This document shows positions 1 to 10,100 of a DNA stretch of 39,818 nucleotides, one piece after another. The stretch is from Oscillospiraceae bacterium (lineage in GTDB: Bacteria; Bacillota; Clostridia; Oscillospirales; Oscillospiraceae). A program made the translations under genes and the position numbers. How positions within the stretch are numbered: the first letter of the stretch is position 1; each line of letters starts with the position of its first letter. The DNA lies in NCBI GenBank assembly GCA_017440525.1, contig JAFSHB010000122.1, forward strand, positions 1 to 39,818, given 5' to 3'. Below the pieces are notes generated by a model. The model was not told the origin of the DNA. It searched no databases and worked only from the letters and a program-made list of their open reading frames with translations.

Positions 1-92
1 GAGAACACCTCTTCCACAGTCTGGACGAACTCAGGCTCGTGGCCGTGCTTCTTCTTTACATTTTCAATGACACTTGCGAGATATGCGTTCAT
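1..92 (-). CDS. gdhA: NADP-specific glutamate dehydrogenase, N-terminal fragment
   Basis: Only the first 30 codons are inside the window; the gene runs off the left edge. The translation starts MNAYLASVIENVKKK and continues with an EFVQTVEEVF segment, which matches the N-terminal helix of hexameric bacterial NADP-glutamate dehydrogenases. The enzyme makes glutamate from 2-oxoglutarate and ammonium. A GGAGG-type site lies just upstream (about 98-105). The start is only 28 bases after the serA stop, so it is probably cotranscribed with serC-serA. This is sensible because SerC uses glutamate as amino donor. The family call rests on a short fragment. Confidence 0.75.
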   Translation of the reverse strand, partial: MNAYLASVIENVKKKHGHEPEFVQTVEEVF

Positions 93-120
93 AATGGTTT
101 CCTCCTAAAAAAGTTTCTCT

Positions 121-1026
121 TTAGAAATTACGAATGATCTCCACGATCTCCGCGCCGATGCGCTTCTGTGCTTCCATGGTGGCTGCGCCGATATGAGGCG
201 TGCAGGAGACATTGGGATGACTGTAGAGCTCTGCGTTGGCGGAGGGCTCTTCGACGAAAACATCGAGGCCTGCGCCACGAATCTTGCCGGAGTTGAGCGC
301 TGCCAGCAGAGCAGCTTCGTCTACATTGTTGCCGCGGGAGGTATTGACGAACACGACGCCGTCTTTCATCTTGGCGATGTTCTCTTCATTGATGAGAGGC
401 TTGCCGTCGATCGAAGGAGTATGCAGGCTGATGAAATCGGAAACTGCCAGCAGTTCATCCATCTCCACATAACGCATGCCCATCTCTTCTTCGATGCCGG
501 GGATATGGAAGATATCGAACGCGACCACATCCATGCCCATGGCCTTGGCCATGCGGCCCAGGCTCTGACCGATACGGCCGAAGCCGATGATGCCGAGGGT
601 CTTGCCAAACAGCTCCACGCCCTTGCCGTAGGACTTCTTCTCCCACTTGCCTTCACGCATGGTGTGACCGGCGATGGAGACATAACGGGAGCAGGCGAAC
701 ATATGGGCCATGGCCAGCTCCGCAACGGACTGGGAGGATGCCTTGGGGGTGTTCTTCACAGTCATGCCGCATTCTTCGGCATACTTGACATCGATATTAT
801 CCACACCAACACCGCCGCGGATGATCAGCTTCAGGCTGCCCTTTTTGGCTTCGTCGATATGGGCGGCGCGGACCTTCGTCTTGGAGCGGACGACCACAGC
901 ATCGAAGCCCTGCAGGGCCTCGCCCAGTGCATCGGGCTCATAGAACTGCTCCACGACCTCATGACCGTCTGCCTTCAGCTGCGCCAGAGCGGTCTTATCC
1001 ATTCCATCGGTAACAAGGATCTTCAT
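121..1026 (-). CDS. serA: D-3-phosphoglycerate dehydrogenase, short form
   Basis: A 301-residue NAD-dependent D-2-hydroxyacid dehydrogenase that oxidises 3-phosphoglycerate to 3-phosphohydroxypyruvate, the first step of serine synthesis. Visible are the Rossmann glycine motif GFGRIG, the NTSRG segment carrying the catalytic Arg, and TPHIGA with the catalytic His near the C-terminus. It lacks the C-terminal ACT or ASB regulatory domains of long SerA proteins, so it is the short form and probably not serine-inhibited through an ACT domain. The start MKILVTDG at 1026 is chosen over an ATG seven codons upstream because a GGAGAAG site fits it. It begins 1 base after the serC stop, so translation is coupled. 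Pathway assignment is helped by the serC neighbour; other hydroxyacid dehydrogenases look similar. Confidence 0.9.
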   Translation of the reverse strand: MKILVTDGMDKTALAQLKADGHEVVEQFYEPDALGEALQGFDAVVVRSKTKVRAAHIDEAKKGSLKLIIRGGVGVDNIDVKYAEECGMTVKNTPKASSQSVAELAMAHMFACSRYVSIAGHTMREGKWEKKSYGKGVELFGKTLGIIGFGRIGQSLGRMAKAMGMDVVAFDIFHIPGIEEEMGMRYVEMDELLAVSDFISLHTPSIDGKPLINEENIAKMKDGVVFVNTSRGNNVDEAALLAALNSGKIRGAGLDVFVEEPSANAELYSHPNVSCTPHIGAATMEAQKRIGAEIVEIIRNF

Positions 1027-1027
1027 A

Positions 1028-2113
1028 TCATTTCTTCTCCTGTTCAAATTTTTTCAGGCATTCCACCAGCGCCTCGACGCCTTCGATGGGCATGGCGTTG
1101 TAGATGGAAGCACGCAGGCCGCCAACGGACTTGTGGCCCTTCAGGTTCTCAAAACCGGCAGCCTTGGTATAAGCCACCACTTCTGCATCCAGCTCGGCAC
1201 TCTCGGTGACGAAAGGAACATTCATAAAGCTGCGGTCTTTCTTTGCGACCGTACCGTTGAACATCTCAGAGCTGTCGAGGAAGTCATACATGACCTTGGC
1301 CTTTGCCTCGTTCAGCTTTGCCATGGCCTCCAGACCGCCGATGGACTTGAGGTACTTGAACACCTTACCGCAGACATAGATGGCCCAGCAGTTGGGGGTA
1401 TTGTACATAGAGCCTGCATCGGCATGGGACTTATACTGCATATAGACAGGCAGGTCTGCCAGATCGTCGCGGATCAGATCCTCACGGATGATGGCGACCA
1501 CCATGCCGGCGGGGCCAACATTCTTCTGCACGCCTGCGTAGATCATACCGTAGTCGGAGACATTGCAGGGGCGGGACAGGAACATGGAGCTCTGATCGGA
1601 GACCAGGATCTTGCCCTTGGTGTTGGGCAGCTTGGAATAGGTCAGACCGTGGATGGTCTCGTTCTCACAGATATAAACATAGTCAGCATTATCGGGGATA
1701 TCCAGATCGGAGCAATCGGGGATATAGGAGAAGTTTTTATCCTTGGAGGATGCCACGACCTTGACCTCGCCCACCTTCTTGGCTTCTGCGATGGCCTTCT
1801 TGGACCATGCACCGGTCTCCACATAGCAGGCAACGCCGTTCTTCATCAGGTTCATGGGGATCATGGAGAACTGCAAAGTCGCGCCGCCCTGGATGAACAG
1901 TACCTTATAATTATCGGGGATCCCCATCAGATCGCGCAGATCCTGCTCAGCCTCTTCGGCGATCTGGATAAACATCTTAGATCGGTGGGACATCTCCATC
2001 ACACACATACCGCTGCCGCGGTAGTTCATCATCTCATCACGGATCTCCTCCAGCACAGGCTCGGGCATCGTCGCAGGGCCTGCGGAGAAGTTATAAGTGC
2101 GGTCGTAATTCAT
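1028..2113 (-). CDS. serC: Phosphoserine aminotransferase
   Basis: A 361-residue class V (fold type I) PLP aminotransferase. It converts 3-phosphohydroxypyruvate plus glutamate to O-phosphoserine and 2-oxoglutarate. The N-terminus YNFSAGPATMPEPVLEE is the SerC signature. The PLP lysine is K197 in AGVQKNVGPAG, and S172-D173 precede it in the usual VSDQSS loop. The start at 2113 follows a GGAGG site with normal spacing. An ATG five codons upstream overlaps that site and is less likely. It is the first gene of the serC-serA-gdhA run. No SerB-type phosphoserine phosphatase is visible in the window. Confidence 0.95.
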   Translation of the reverse strand: MNYDRTYNFSAGPATMPEPVLEEIRDEMMNYRGSGMCVMEMSHRSKMFIQIAEEAEQDLRDLMGIPDNYKVLFIQGGATLQFSMIPMNLMKNGVACYVETGAWSKKAIAEAKKVGEVKVVASSKDKNFSYIPDCSDLDIPDNADYVYICENETIHGLTYSKLPNTKGKILVSDQSSMFLSRPCNVSDYGMIYAGVQKNVGPAGMVVAIIREDLIRDDLADLPVYMQYKSHADAGSMYNTPNCWAIYVCGKVFKYLKSIGGLEAMAKLNEAKAKVMYDFLDSSEMFNGTVAKKDRSFMNVPFVTESAELDAEVVAYTKAAGFENLKGHKSVGGLRASIYNAMPIEGVEALVECLKKFEQEKK

Positions 2114-2314
2114 TTTCGTTTCCTCCATCTAGACTATCAGGATGGGTCAGTTTCGAACTCGTCCATGGTAGTTTTTTGTTACACATAATATAGCACATCA
2201 TATCATTAAATTGATAGTAGGAGATTAGACAAAAATACTGAGTTTGACAGTTCGATTTATTCCATGTTGTACAAATTTGTCCGTCTGTCAGCGATATTTG
2301 TTCGCCGGAGACTG

Positions 2315-2578
2315 TCATCGACGGTCCCCGGCGGTGTTTTTGTATTTCTGTTTCGTAGCAAGCCCTCCGCGGATATGGCGTTCGGCCTTGTTGACTTCCA
2401 AAAGTGCTTTCACTTGAAGATACAGCTCTGTATCGCAATGCTTCAAGCGCTGCGTCAGATCCTTATGCACCGTGGATTTGGAGATCCCGAACCGCTTTGC
2501 CGTGGCTCGAATCGTGGTGCGGTTTTCGATGATGTACACGGCCAGATCACAGGCCCTTCTTTCCATGTCGTCTGTCAA
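2315..2578 (-). CDS. spoIIID: Sporulation transcriptional regulator SpoIIID
   Basis: A small DNA-binding protein (87 residues from TTG at 2578, or 83 from ATG at 2566) active in the mother cell during sporulation. A helix-turn-helix at about residues 22-42 contains GISKSTVHKD. The C-terminal basic segment RHIRGGLATKQKYK is the conserved SpoIIID minor-groove tail. The TTG start is preferred: GGGAGTG lies 7 bases upstream of it, no such site serves the ATG, and the resulting N-terminus is within one residue of the Bacillus protein. A sigma-E-like promoter sits just upstream. It shows that the organism belongs to a spore-forming lineage. The serC gene follows 200 bases downstream on the same strand, probably with its own promoter. 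Confidence 0.93.
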   Translation of the reverse strand: MTDDMERRACDLAVYIIENRTTIRATAKRFGISKSTVHKDLTQRLKHCDTELYLQVKALLEVNKAERHIRGGLATKQKYKNTAGDRR

Positions 2579-2610
2579 AAGGCAACACTCCCTGCACATC
2601 GTTCTATGGG

Positions 2611-2639
2611 AATGTATGCTATAGAACAAGAAACTATGC
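2611..2639 (-). promoter_or_regulatory. Sigma-E-like promoter of spoIIID
   Basis: Reading the minus strand, GCATAGT (2639-2633) and CATACATT (2618-2611) are separated by 14 bases. These match the Bacillus sigma-E consensus (KMATATT, 14-15 bases, CATACAAT) at 6 of 7 and 7 of 8 positions. The transcript would start near 2604, about 26 bases before the TTG start. In Bacillus, spoIIID is known to be transcribed by sigma-E, so position and sequence agree. This is an inference from pattern only. Confidence 0.6.
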
Positions 2640-2644
2640 ACACC

Positions 2645-2673
2645 TTGACAAACTGCACCGTTTTCTATAAACT
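2645..2673 (+). promoter_or_regulatory. Promoter of the MATE transporter gene
   Basis: A perfect TTGACA (2645-2650) is followed 17 bases later by TAAACT (2668-2673). TATAAA at 15 bases is an alternative -10. The 5' leader would be about 30 bases, ending in the GGAGG site before 2711. It abuts the divergent spoIIID promoter. Confidence 0.55.
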
Positions 2674-2710
2674 ATCCCTTGCTCATACACGCTCACATTT
2701 TGGAGGTATC

Positions 2711-4048
2711 ATGAAAAAGCTACCTATCAAGTTATCCGATCATTTCACCTACGGAAAACTTCTGCGTTTTACCGTACCATCCATGATCATGATGGTATTC
2801 ACTTCGATCTACGGCATCGTAGACGGTTTTTTCGTATCCAACTACGCAGGCAAGACCGCCTTTGCCGCAGTGAATTTTATCATCCCTTTCCTCATCATCA
2901 TCAGTACGCCCGGGTATATGTTCGGCACCGGTGGCAGCGCTCTGGTCTCCAAGCTGATGGGCGAGGGCAAAAAAGAGGAGGCAGTGCGCATATTCTCCCT
3001 TTTGGTCTACGCCGCACTGATCTTCGGCGCGGTCATCTCGACCCTCAGCCTGATCTTTTTAAGGTCCATCGTCACATGGATGGGTGCGGAGGGCAGGCTG
3101 CTGGAGGACTGCCTTGTTTATGGGCGCATCCTGGTCGCCGCGACACCGGTCTATATCCTGCAGGTGCTGTTCCAAAGCTTCTTTGTGGCGGCAGAAAAGC
3201 CAAATCTTGGACTTTTGACCACCGTGATCGGCGGTGTGACCAACATGATACTGGACTATCTGCTGGTAGGCGTACTCCCTCTGGGGCTGGTGGGCGCGGC
3301 ACTGGCATCAGCGTTCTCCCAGATCATCGGCGGTGTCTTCCCGCTGATCTACTTTTTCCTTCCCAACAGCAGCCTGCTGCGGCTCGGCAAGACCGGCTAC
3401 AACGGACGCGCCATCCTTCAGGCTACGACCAACGGCGCTTCAGAGCTGATGAGCAATGTGTCCATGTCTCTGGTCGGTATGCTCTATAATGTACAGCTTC
3501 TGCAGTATGCCGGGGAGGACGGTGTGGCAGCCTACGGTGCCATGATGTATGTGAGCATGATCTTCGCTTCCCTGTTCTTCGGCTTCTCCATCGGCAGCGC
3601 ACCGGTGATCGGCTTCCACTTCGGTGCCGCCGACCACCGTGAGCTTCGAAGTCTCAAGCAAAAAAGTCTTGGCATCGTCAGCTGTTTTGCCGTTGTGATG
3701 ATCGTGTCAGCCTTGCTGCTGTCCACTCCCCTCTCCCGCCTGTTCGTAGGCTACGACCGGGATCTGATGGCACTGACGGTCCGCGGCATGAGGATCTATT
3801 CCTTCTGCTATCCGTTCATGGGCTATGCGATCTGTCTTTCCGGTTTCTTTACCGCCCTCAACGATGGACTGACTTCCGCCGCGATCTCATTCCTTCGAAC
3901 TGTCGTATTCCAGGTGGCAGCCGTCCTGCTGCTGCCCATGATCTGGGGCATCGACGGCATCTGGTCCTCCCTGCTGGTGGCAGAATCGATGGCCGCGACC
4001 GTTAGCTTTTACTTCCTGCTGCGAAAACAAAAGATCTATAAATACTAA
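2711..4048 (+). CDS. MATE family multidrug/cation efflux transporter
   Basis: A 445-residue integral membrane protein with about twelve hydrophobic segments. It is of the MATE superfamily and nearest in appearance to the MepA-like clostridial branch. The N-terminal stretch has the typical MATE start: FTVPSMIMMVFTSIYGIVDG followed by the F-V-S-N-Y-A-G segment. The C-terminal half repeats the two-bundle fold. These transporters export cationic drugs or metabolites using a sodium or proton gradient; the substrate here cannot be told. The ATG at 2711 follows TTTTGGAGG with 5 to 6 bases spacing. In-frame codons upstream to 2264 are antisense to spoIIID and are not part of the gene. It is a single-gene unit ending at a strong hairpin. 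Confidence 0.92.
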   Translation: MKKLPIKLSDHFTYGKLLRFTVPSMIMMVFTSIYGIVDGFFVSNYAGKTAFAAVNFIIPFLIIISTPGYMFGTGGSALVSKLMGEGKKEEAVRIFSLLVYAALIFGAVISTLSLIFLRSIVTWMGAEGRLLEDCLVYGRILVAATPVYILQVLFQSFFVAAEKPNLGLLTTVIGGVTNMILDYLLVGVLPLGLVGAALASAFSQIIGGVFPLIYFFLPNSSLLRLGKTGYNGRAILQATTNGASELMSNVSMSLVGMLYNVQLLQYAGEDGVAAYGAMMYVSMIFASLFFGFSIGSAPVIGFHFGAADHRELRSLKQKSLGIVSCFAVVMIVSALLLSTPLSRLFVGYDRDLMALTVRGMRIYSFCYPFMGYAICLSGFFTALNDGLTSAAISFLRTVVFQVAAVLLLPMIWGIDGIWSSLLVAESMAATVSFYFLLRKQKIYKY

Positions 4049-4050
4049 GG

Positions 4051-4084
4051 AACGCCCCATGGATCGGAAGATCCATGGGGCGTT
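4051..4084. terminator. Bidirectional intrinsic terminator
   Basis: The 15-base arm AACGCCCCATGGATC and its exact complement are separated by GGAA. It lies between the convergent MATE gene and the giant surface-protein gene, so it can end both transcripts. The T-tracts are short on both sides. Confidence 0.75.
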
Positions 4085-4102
4085 TGATGCATACCGTATT
4101 TA

Positions 4103-7100
4103 TCATGCTCTGCGGCGTCTGAACAGCGCGATCGCCGTTACAGCAAAGCCAAGGATACCGACGATCAGCATGGCAGTCCACAGGCCTGTGCCTTCATCTC
4201 CGGTCTTGGGAGATGTGGGCGTATAAGGAGGCTCGTAGGGATCCACAGGGCCGTCGGAGCCGCCGGAATGATAGATGTTGGTGAACACAAAGGCCTCGTC
4301 CTCATCCACCACTTCGCCATCCTTCACCAGTTCGTAGGACAGCACATTGCGTGCGCTGTCGTAATAGATCGCGATCTGCACTTCATACTCTCTGGTGCTG
4401 TAGGAGATGCCGGGGATATCCGTATCCACCTCGCGGATATAGTAGGTGTAGGTCTTGCCTGCATCTGCCTTGCGGAAAGGACCGACCTCCAATGTCGCCT
4501 CACCGCGGCGATCGGACCGAGCCGTATCGATCACATCACCGTCACGGTCCAGCAGCTCGAACTCGAAGCCATCGAGACCGAAGTCACCGCGCATGACCTT
4601 CTCGATCTGCAGCTCGATCTCCAGCGCCTTGGGCTGAGGATCCAGCTTCTTGTAGGTGTTGCGGAACTCCATCTCCGCCTTTTCCTCGGTGCCCACACGA
4701 TAGGTGACCGTCTTTTCCAGAACACCGTTGTTGTTGGACACCAGCACCGTGATGTTATAGACCGTGGAGTCATAGGTCACATTGGCGGCACTGCCCTTGA
4801 CCTCGCGGACCACAAAGTAGTAAGCACCGGCAACGGACAGCTCCACTTCGTCGAAGGTGAAGCTCCTGTTCTGATTGGAAGCCGTATCCACAGGCTGTGC
4901 GCCCTCTGCCACCAGATGATCGGCACCGGTCTCAAAGAGCTCAAAGGTGAACTCACCATCGACCATGTCTCTGCCGCTCAGGGACTTTTTACCGGAGAAG
5001 CTTACCGTGATCGGGGCAGGTGTAAAGATGTTGGAGAACTCGACTCCCGCTCCGCTGACGGTCTTTTCGGAAGCGATCTGCGAAACCTCAGCCGTCAGCT
5101 TTCCGGTACCGGGATCCTCTGCCAGAACAGTCACATAGAACACATTGTCATCATAGGTCACGCCGGTCTCATGACCTGCCTGCTCCTTGATGATGTAATG
5201 GTATTCGCCGACAGTCTGATAGGACAGACCGCCAAAGGTAAAGACTGTGCCGATGTTGGTGGCCTCAGCCAGCTTGTCGCCCTGCACGAATACGCCGTCG
5301 GCATCTACTGCAGCCGCATACAGCTCAAAAGTGAACTGCTTATCCTTCAGGATACCGCCGAGCAGGGTCTTTGTGCCGGAGATGACGAGCTTATCGGACT
5401 CCGCTGCCTTGTAGACATTGGTAAAGACCATGGCATCAGCAGCCTTATCGCCATTTTGGTAGGTGATCTCAGGCTCCAGCAGCTTGCCGTCCTTGTGACC
5501 GACCTTGATGGTCACGGTGTAGACCTCTTCGGAATAGGTCACACCGGCAACTGACCCCTTTTCTTCCTCTACGGTGTAGGTATAGGTATCGGCCTTGTCA
5601 AAGGTCAGTGCATGGAAAGAGAATGTACCTTCATTGGAAGTGCCGTCACCGTTGTTGATGACACGCTCGACTTCCTTGCCGCTGCTGTCCTTCAGGATAA
5701 AGGTGAAGCCATCGGCATGGAGCGCTCGGCCTTCCATGACCTTTTTGCCGCTGATGGTGGCAAGGACAGAGCCTTCTGTGGTATAGCGGTTGACAAATTC
5801 GATGCTCTCCGCACCATTGACCGTGTAAGTCGCCTTCAGTGCCAGAGGATCGGCAGGATCTTCCGCCACCGTCACGGTGACATGGAGCTCTCTCGTGTCA
5901 TAGACGATACCGGTGACATCATCTCTGGGATCTTCTGCCGTGACACCTGCCGGGAAGCGTTCTCTCACCACATAGTAGTATGTGCCTTCCTGATCGAAAG
6001 TCAGCTCGGGGAACAAGAATGCCCCTTCCTTCCCTGCCGCCGTGGGATCGTTTGCAGCAGTCAGAGGTGCGGTGCCCTCCACGACAGCAAATTCCTCGTT
6101 GGCCTCGTACAGTTCGAATGTAAACTGATGGGCCGTGCCGTCATGGCTCCACCCATGGCCTTCCAGCTTCTTGCTGCCGCCGATCTGAAGCTTTGTAGCC
6201 TCATGGTTGAACACATTGTAGAACTCCACAGCATTGACAGGAGCCGTGATCAAGCCATTCTCAATGGCATTGCCGACTGTGACCTTGCTCTCCAGACGGC
6301 CTTCGCCGTCATCGGTCACAGCGACCAGAACATAGTACACCGTGAGATCATAGTCGATCTGATCGTCTCCGGTATTCTTTTCCACAACGATGTAGCGATA
6401 GCCGCCGGCCTTGGAGTAGGTCCGTTCGCCGAAGCTGAAGCCAAAGCTGCCGCCCATATCGTAGGTAGCTGCTGTACCATCGGCCACACCGTCCAGCGGC
6501 ACGAAGGCTGCATCCGTCTCATAGAGCTCGAAGGTAAACTCACCGGCTGTCTGGGCTCGGCCCTCCAGCACCTTCTGACCACGGATGGTCGCCGTGGTCG
6601 CTGCAGGGGTATAGTCATTGGCAAAGGCGGGTGCGCCCTCAGGATAGGAGACCTCCGTCACCAGCTGACCTGCCAAATCGTCACGGACGACCACATGGAC
6701 GGGCCACTGCACCGTATCGTACAGCACGCCGTTCAATCTGCCGTTTGCATCCACACCGGTGGGGATCTGCTCACTGATGATGTAGTCAAATTCACCCGGT
6801 GCGGTGTAGTCCACCGTGAAGGAGATCTTGCCCTGCGCATCATTGGTGACCGTCTGCAGGACTTCACTCGAAGCCGCATCCTTCAGCTGGAAGCGGAACA
6901 TATCTGCCGCCAGCGTGCGGCCCGTCATGGTCTTATCTGCCTCGATGGTCCCGGAAGTGCCTTCTGCCCTGTAGGTGTTGGTGAACTTCAGCATGGCGCT
7001 GTTTCCCTGTGCATCGGTGGTATTGACAGAGTTGACCGTCAGCGCACCGTTGGCAAGATCCGCGGTGACCTGGACTGTCACATAAACAGTATCTTCATCA

Positions 7101-10100
7101 TAGGTCACACCACCAAGCTCGCCCTTTTCTTCCTTGACGGCATAGTAGTACAGACCGGTCTTGCTGTAGGTCAGTGCATCAAGATCTTCGAAGCGGAACG
7201 CATCGTCTGTGTTGGTGGTCTCGGTGATGTAGTTACCGGTCACAAAGCCATCGTCCGTCAGCTCTGCTTCGTAAAGCTCGAAGGTGAACTCGCCGTCGTT
7301 GATATCCCGACCGATCAGCTCCTTGACACCTGCGATCGCTGTCTCGGTGCTGAGGGGCTCATACACATTGGTAAACTCCGCCGCATAGGACAAAACGGGA
7401 ACGATCTGCGTTTCGGGGTCGTAGGCGACCTCTTCCTCATACAGGACCTTGCCGTCGGCATCCGTCACCGTACCTGCCGCCACAAGGCCGGAGGTCTCGG
7501 GATCGGAGGTGATCTCCACGGTGAAACGGTACTCCGCAGGATCATACTCCATCCGGGGATCGTCACCCTCAACTTCCTTCAAAACGAAGTAGTAGGTACC
7601 TTCCTCTGTAAAGACGGTATCGGGGAACGCGGCAACGCCTTCGGCGTTGGTGGTGACGGTGGCTCTGGGGGCATCATCGATATCGAAGTCCTCATCGGCC
7701 TCATAAAGCTCAAACTCGAAACCGGCCTTATCGATCCCGGTCTCGGCATCATCCTCCACATCCTTGACTACGCCCAGAGATGCCTGCACAGAGCCTTCGG
7801 AATTGTAAACATTGGTGAACTCCGCGATCACATCCCAGGTCTCGGTGGCATCGTCATAGACGATCTCCACATCCCGGCGACCGATCACATCGGCAATGTA
7901 CAGATGGCCTTCACCGTCATCCTTCACCACGATATCAAAATAGCAGATAGCGGAATCATAGGCAACGCCTGCCAGATCGCCGGGCTTCTCTACCACGCGG
8001 TAGGAATAGGTGCCGGGCTCGGTATAGCGCTCACCGGCATTGCTTTGGAAGTCGGCGATCTTATCATCATCGCTGTAGTCCACTTCCACTTCTTCGATGA
8101 CCGTATGCTCCTCGCTGCTCACATGCTTTTCCACGGAGAAGGTGAAGCTGTCACCCTCCGCCCAGTCTCTTCCCTGCAGGATCTTCTTTGCAAAAACATC
8201 CACAGCAGTAGGACTGACAGGCTCTGCCTCATAGGTATTGGTAAAAGTCACTCTGGCAGTCTCGCCTGCGATCACAGAGACAGTCTCTTCATCATCCGTC
8301 CGGTCGCCGGTAAAGCCGGGCAGCATCGTCTCTGCGGCATATACCTGTGCGCCCTCGGGCAGATCTCTGATCAGCACAGACTCGCCGTGAGACAGCTCCA
8401 GCTCAAATTCGATCTTCCCTTCCTCATCAGCGCAGAAGCTCTCCCAGTTCACCACCGTACCGTCGGCCTGCACCAGATCCACAGCATATTCTGCATCAGG
8501 GTCTGCATCGGTGACAGTAACAGCAAAGTCAAAGCGGAAGGCATACTGAGAGGTCATGTGGGGCGCAAAGTCGCTGATGACCGTCTTGCCGATCTCCACA
8601 TCGCCGGTAAAGACAGCAGAGTTGGTGAACACGACATCCGCGATATGATCGTCCTCGACCGTGATCACAGCCTCTTCCATATCGTCACCGTCAACAGTGA
8701 TGGCACTGACTTCGTATTCACCATCCACTTCCTCGGTGACGGTATAGGTGTTGCCTTCAGGCAGACCGGCCAGCCATGCCACATCACCGGGAGCCAGCTC
8801 CACGGTGTAGGTATCGGCAAAGTCGATCTCCTGCCATGCCGAGCGCACGCCGTCCGTCTCGGTGATGAGATAGACAGTCGCATCCGCATGGCTGCCGGAA
8901 GTCAGATCGACGCGGAAGGTATAGGTCGTCCCGTCATCGACCAGCGTATCGTCGATGCGCTTGGTCAGCTTGATGCCCTCGGGCGCATCGATAGTGAGGA
9001 TACCGTTGTTGCCAAGGATGCCGTCGAGATGGTAGCCCATATCGGCATCGTCATGGACGATGGGATACTCAGAGTAAGGCAGGGTGGCTGTGGTATTCTC
9101 CGTCTTGTTCGCGGCAGTTCTTGCCTCGAACAGATGCAGCGTGCCCTTTTTGATCATCCAGTTATTGGTGCCTTCGACCTGCTTCACAGTATCTGCTGTC
9201 AACGCAGAAGCAGGGATCTGTGCGTACTCCACCTCCACAGAGGCGGTGCCGCCGTTGGAAGCAGCCCGGTAGATCACATGGGCATGATAGTAGCTGTTGC
9301 CGTCTCCGGCGACAGGCTCTCTGCCGTAATACTTGACAAAGCCGTTATCGCCCCTGACATAAATGGGGGTATCTTCGTGATAGTAATAGCGCTCATTCTC
9401 CTCAGAGGGGAAGAAATTGACATAGGCATTGTGCAGCTTGTTGGGTGCAACGCCCTCTGACAGACCGGTGGTGTCCCACTGGTCTGTATAGAACACGAAG
9501 TTGCCGTTTTCATCAGTCTTCAGCCCCTCCGCAGCAGTGCCTTCCAGATCGAGGATATCGATATCGCTGCGCAGGCCGACTTCGTAGATCAGTCTGCTGG
9601 GTGCTGTAGCACCGCTCTGAGACAGCGTGATCTTTTTTGCCGTCATGGGATCGTTGGAGTCCAGCGACACATGGTATTCCACCATAGGGATCAAAGATGC
9701 AGGCAGTCTGCCGTAGACGATATCTTCCGTCACATTACCGTCGGCATCCAATGCAGAGCGGATCTGGATGGAGGCATAGAACATATCGGTCTCGCGCTTG
9801 TCCTCACCGACACCGCCCATGACCAGATAGGACTTGATGGCATAGGCTGCCTTACCGACCATTTCCGCATCGATGCCGTCGCCATCCCAGAACCCCAGAT
9901 ACTTGTCGTTTTCATCGGCATACCAGCCGATCCAGTTGCTCCATGTCACATTGCCGTCATAGTCGGTGTTGTAGGCCAACTGACCGTACTGCCACGCTTT
10001 TGCGATCAGCTGCTGTGCAGTCTGGACAGCGGCAGGGTCGCTGCTCTCGCCCAGATCCAATCGGGTGATCAGGGAATGGACCAGCTCCGTGCCCTCTTCG

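Noticed and set aside
193..2188. Long plus-strand frames opposite serA and serC
   Set aside because: They mirror confidently assigned genes; translations are low-complexity in Gly, His and Ile.
2301..2340. A GC-rich dyad with T-run at the end of spoIIID
   Set aside because: The T-run is on the plus strand, where no gene needs termination, and the arms overlap spoIIID codons. It is not a convincing spoIIID terminator.
5612..9460. A 1282-codon open frame on the plus strand
   Set aside because: It is antisense to the giant surface-protein gene, has no recognisable domain or ribosome binding site, and arises from that gene's codon use (few antisense stops).
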